DNA of 64,000 bases, from the NCBI GenBank assembly GCA_022799175.1, contig JAAWNY010000006.1, positions 1 to 64,000 of the forward strand, written 5' to 3'. A program made the position numbers and the translations under genes. The notes under the pieces were generated by a model that saw only the letters and a program-made list of their open reading frames with translations, did no database searches and was not told the DNA's origin. Below are positions 63,214 to 64,000 of this stretch, piece after piece. The stretch's first letter is position 1. Every line of letters begins with the position of its first letter. This stretch comes from Lachnospiraceae bacterium (GTDB lineage Bacteria; Bacillota; Clostridia; Lachnospirales; Lachnospiraceae).

Positions 63214-63927
63214 ATGGATTATCAAAATTTGAATCAATACTATGGAGCGTATGGTGAGACTAAGGAGTATGAACCGTTGAACCGATATACGGCGAAGACC
63301 TTCGGATGGATGTTTGCCGGTTTGTTGGTGACGTTTCTTGTTGCGATGACTAGTTATATAACTGGACTGGTTTGGTATGTATTTGCCGTTCCTTATGCGG
63401 TATTGGTATTGGGGATCGCGGAAGTGGCGGTAGTCTTGTTTATGTCGGCACAGATTCATAAAGTGTCAGTGGGAACAGCAAGAGTATTGTTTTTAACGTA
63501 TTCGGTTCTGAACGGAATCGTTTTTTCCGCATATTTTCTGATCTATGCCCTTCCAAGTATGGTATTTATTTTTGGAGCGACGGCATTGTTTTTCGGAATT
63601 ATGGCAGCAATTGGCTACACCACACGGGCGGATTTAAGTAATCTGCGAAATTTCCTGATGGGAGGACTGGTGTTTTTATTGGTGTTTTGGATTGCGGCGA
63701 TGTTTATCAACCTGGAGCGGTTTGAGATGATAGCTTGTACGGTGGGGATCTTTATTTTCCTGGTATTTACCGCTTACGATACCCAGAAAATCCGGGCCTG
63801 TCATCAGGCGTATGCACAGAATCCGCAAATGGCAAAAAAGGCATCTATCTTTTCAGCCCTGCAGCTTTATCTGGATTTTATCAATCTGTTTATTTATCTG
63901 TTGCGAGTTCTTGGCAGGAGAAAATAA
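63214..63927 (+). CDS. Bax inhibitor-1/YccA-family membrane protein
   Basis: The 237-aa product has a hydrophilic start of about 35 residues and seven hydrophobic segments. The family patterns RYTAKTFGWMFAGLLVTFLVA, LTYSVLNGIVFSAYF and TAYDTQKIRACHQAYAQ..KKASIFSALQLYLDFINLFIYLLR are present. Such proteins have been linked to calcium leak and membrane protein quality control. The start ATG 63214 follows GAAAGGAGTATTT; the 23 residues before it in the track are unsupported. It lies between comEC and holA. Confidence 0.9.
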   Translation: MDYQNLNQYYGAYGETKEYEPLNRYTAKTFGWMFAGLLVTFLVAMTSYITGLVWYVFAVPYAVLVLGIAEVAVVLFMSAQIHKVSVGTARVLFLTYSVLNGIVFSAYFLIYALPSMVFIFGATALFFGIMAAIGYTTRADLSNLRNFLMGGLVFLLVFWIAAMFINLERFEMIACTVGIFIFLVFTAYDTQKIRACHQAYAQNPQMAKKASIFSALQLYLDFINLFIYLLRVLGRRK

Positions 63928-64000
63928 ATGCAGACTTTGAATCAGGATATCAAAAATCACACATTTAAGTCCGTGTATCTTCTTTTTGGCGAAGAAACTT
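63928..64000 (+). CDS. holA: DNA polymerase III delta subunit, 5' end only
   Basis: ATG at 63928 directly after the previous stop opens MQTLNQDIKNHTFKSVYLLFGEE, which matches the start of HolA (clamp-loader delta subunit), including the YLLFGEE strand that leads into its ATPase-like fold. Only 24 codons are inside the window. Gene order comEC then holA is common in Firmicutes and supports the call. The ribosome site is GGCAGGAGAAAATAA, overlapping the end of the preceding gene. Confidence 0.7.
   Translation, partial: MQTLNQDIKNHTFKSVYLLFGEET

Overview
The window looks like chromosome of a low-to-moderate GC, sporulating Gram-positive Clostridia, most likely a Lachnospiraceae gut commensal. 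The reasons are a YaaH/SleL-like cortex hydrolase, a class B sortase, a DegV protein, a GerMN lipoprotein, a THF-riboswitch-controlled folT, pyrK/pyrD of the electron-transfer type, strong AGGAGG ribosome sites and many GTG/TTG starts. No rRNA, tRNA, intact transposase or prophage was seen.

Layout. 1-2.4 kb: a 3'-truncated PD-(D/E)XK-like gene, an unrecognised gene and a BspA-type leucine-rich-repeat gene. 2.4-3.6 kb: a decayed accessory gap with a frameshifted HTH remnant. 3.6-13.3 kb: a complete type I-E CRISPR-Cas locus in the order cas3, cas8e, cse2, cas7, cas5, cas6e, cas1, cas2, followed by an array of only four spacers. Two things stand out there: Cas2 is fused to a DEDDh (DnaQ-like) exonuclease, and cas8e is split by a -1 frameshift near its 3' end, with the C-terminal helical part in another frame behind its own ATG. 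One spacer encodes the LDAGH motif of a cell-wall amidase, suggesting a phage lysin target.

13.3-20 kb: sugar use (PfkB kinase, L-lactate dehydrogenase, IICBA PTS permease behind an antiterminator/terminator leader, a BglG-type antiterminator) and a tRNA-dihydrouridine synthase. 20-27 kb: a THF riboswitch with folT, a LysM-GH18 hydrolase, Mrp ATPase, sortase B, a small (p)ppGpp synthetase, a GNAT protein and lrgAB. 27-34 kb: pyrF-pyrK-pyrD-pyrE, small membrane proteins, VanZ-like protein and M29 aminopeptidase. 34-40 kb: an orphan sugar-type binding lipoprotein in an operon with a chemoreceptor and an acetyltransferase, divergent from a GH36 alpha-galactosidase. 40-45 kb: a D-amino-acid module (XRE-cupin regulator, D-aminoacylase, GntP-type transporter, D-serine dehydratase). 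45-49 kb: purE-purM-purN-purD. 49-52 kb: a Tet(M)/EF-G-like GTPase fused to a C-terminal YacP/Rae1-like NYN nuclease domain. 52-64 kb: gpmI, a NERD-like membrane protein, a zinc-ribbon membrane protein, an ABC exporter, DegV, a sensor kinase, a GerMN lipoprotein, comEC with an apparent ATT start, a Bax-inhibitor-1-like protein and the start of holA.

The best candidates for something new are the GTPase-NYN fusion and the I-E locus combining a Cas2-exonuclease fusion with a split Cas8e. All calls come from reading the sequence and from family knowledge; no database search was run.
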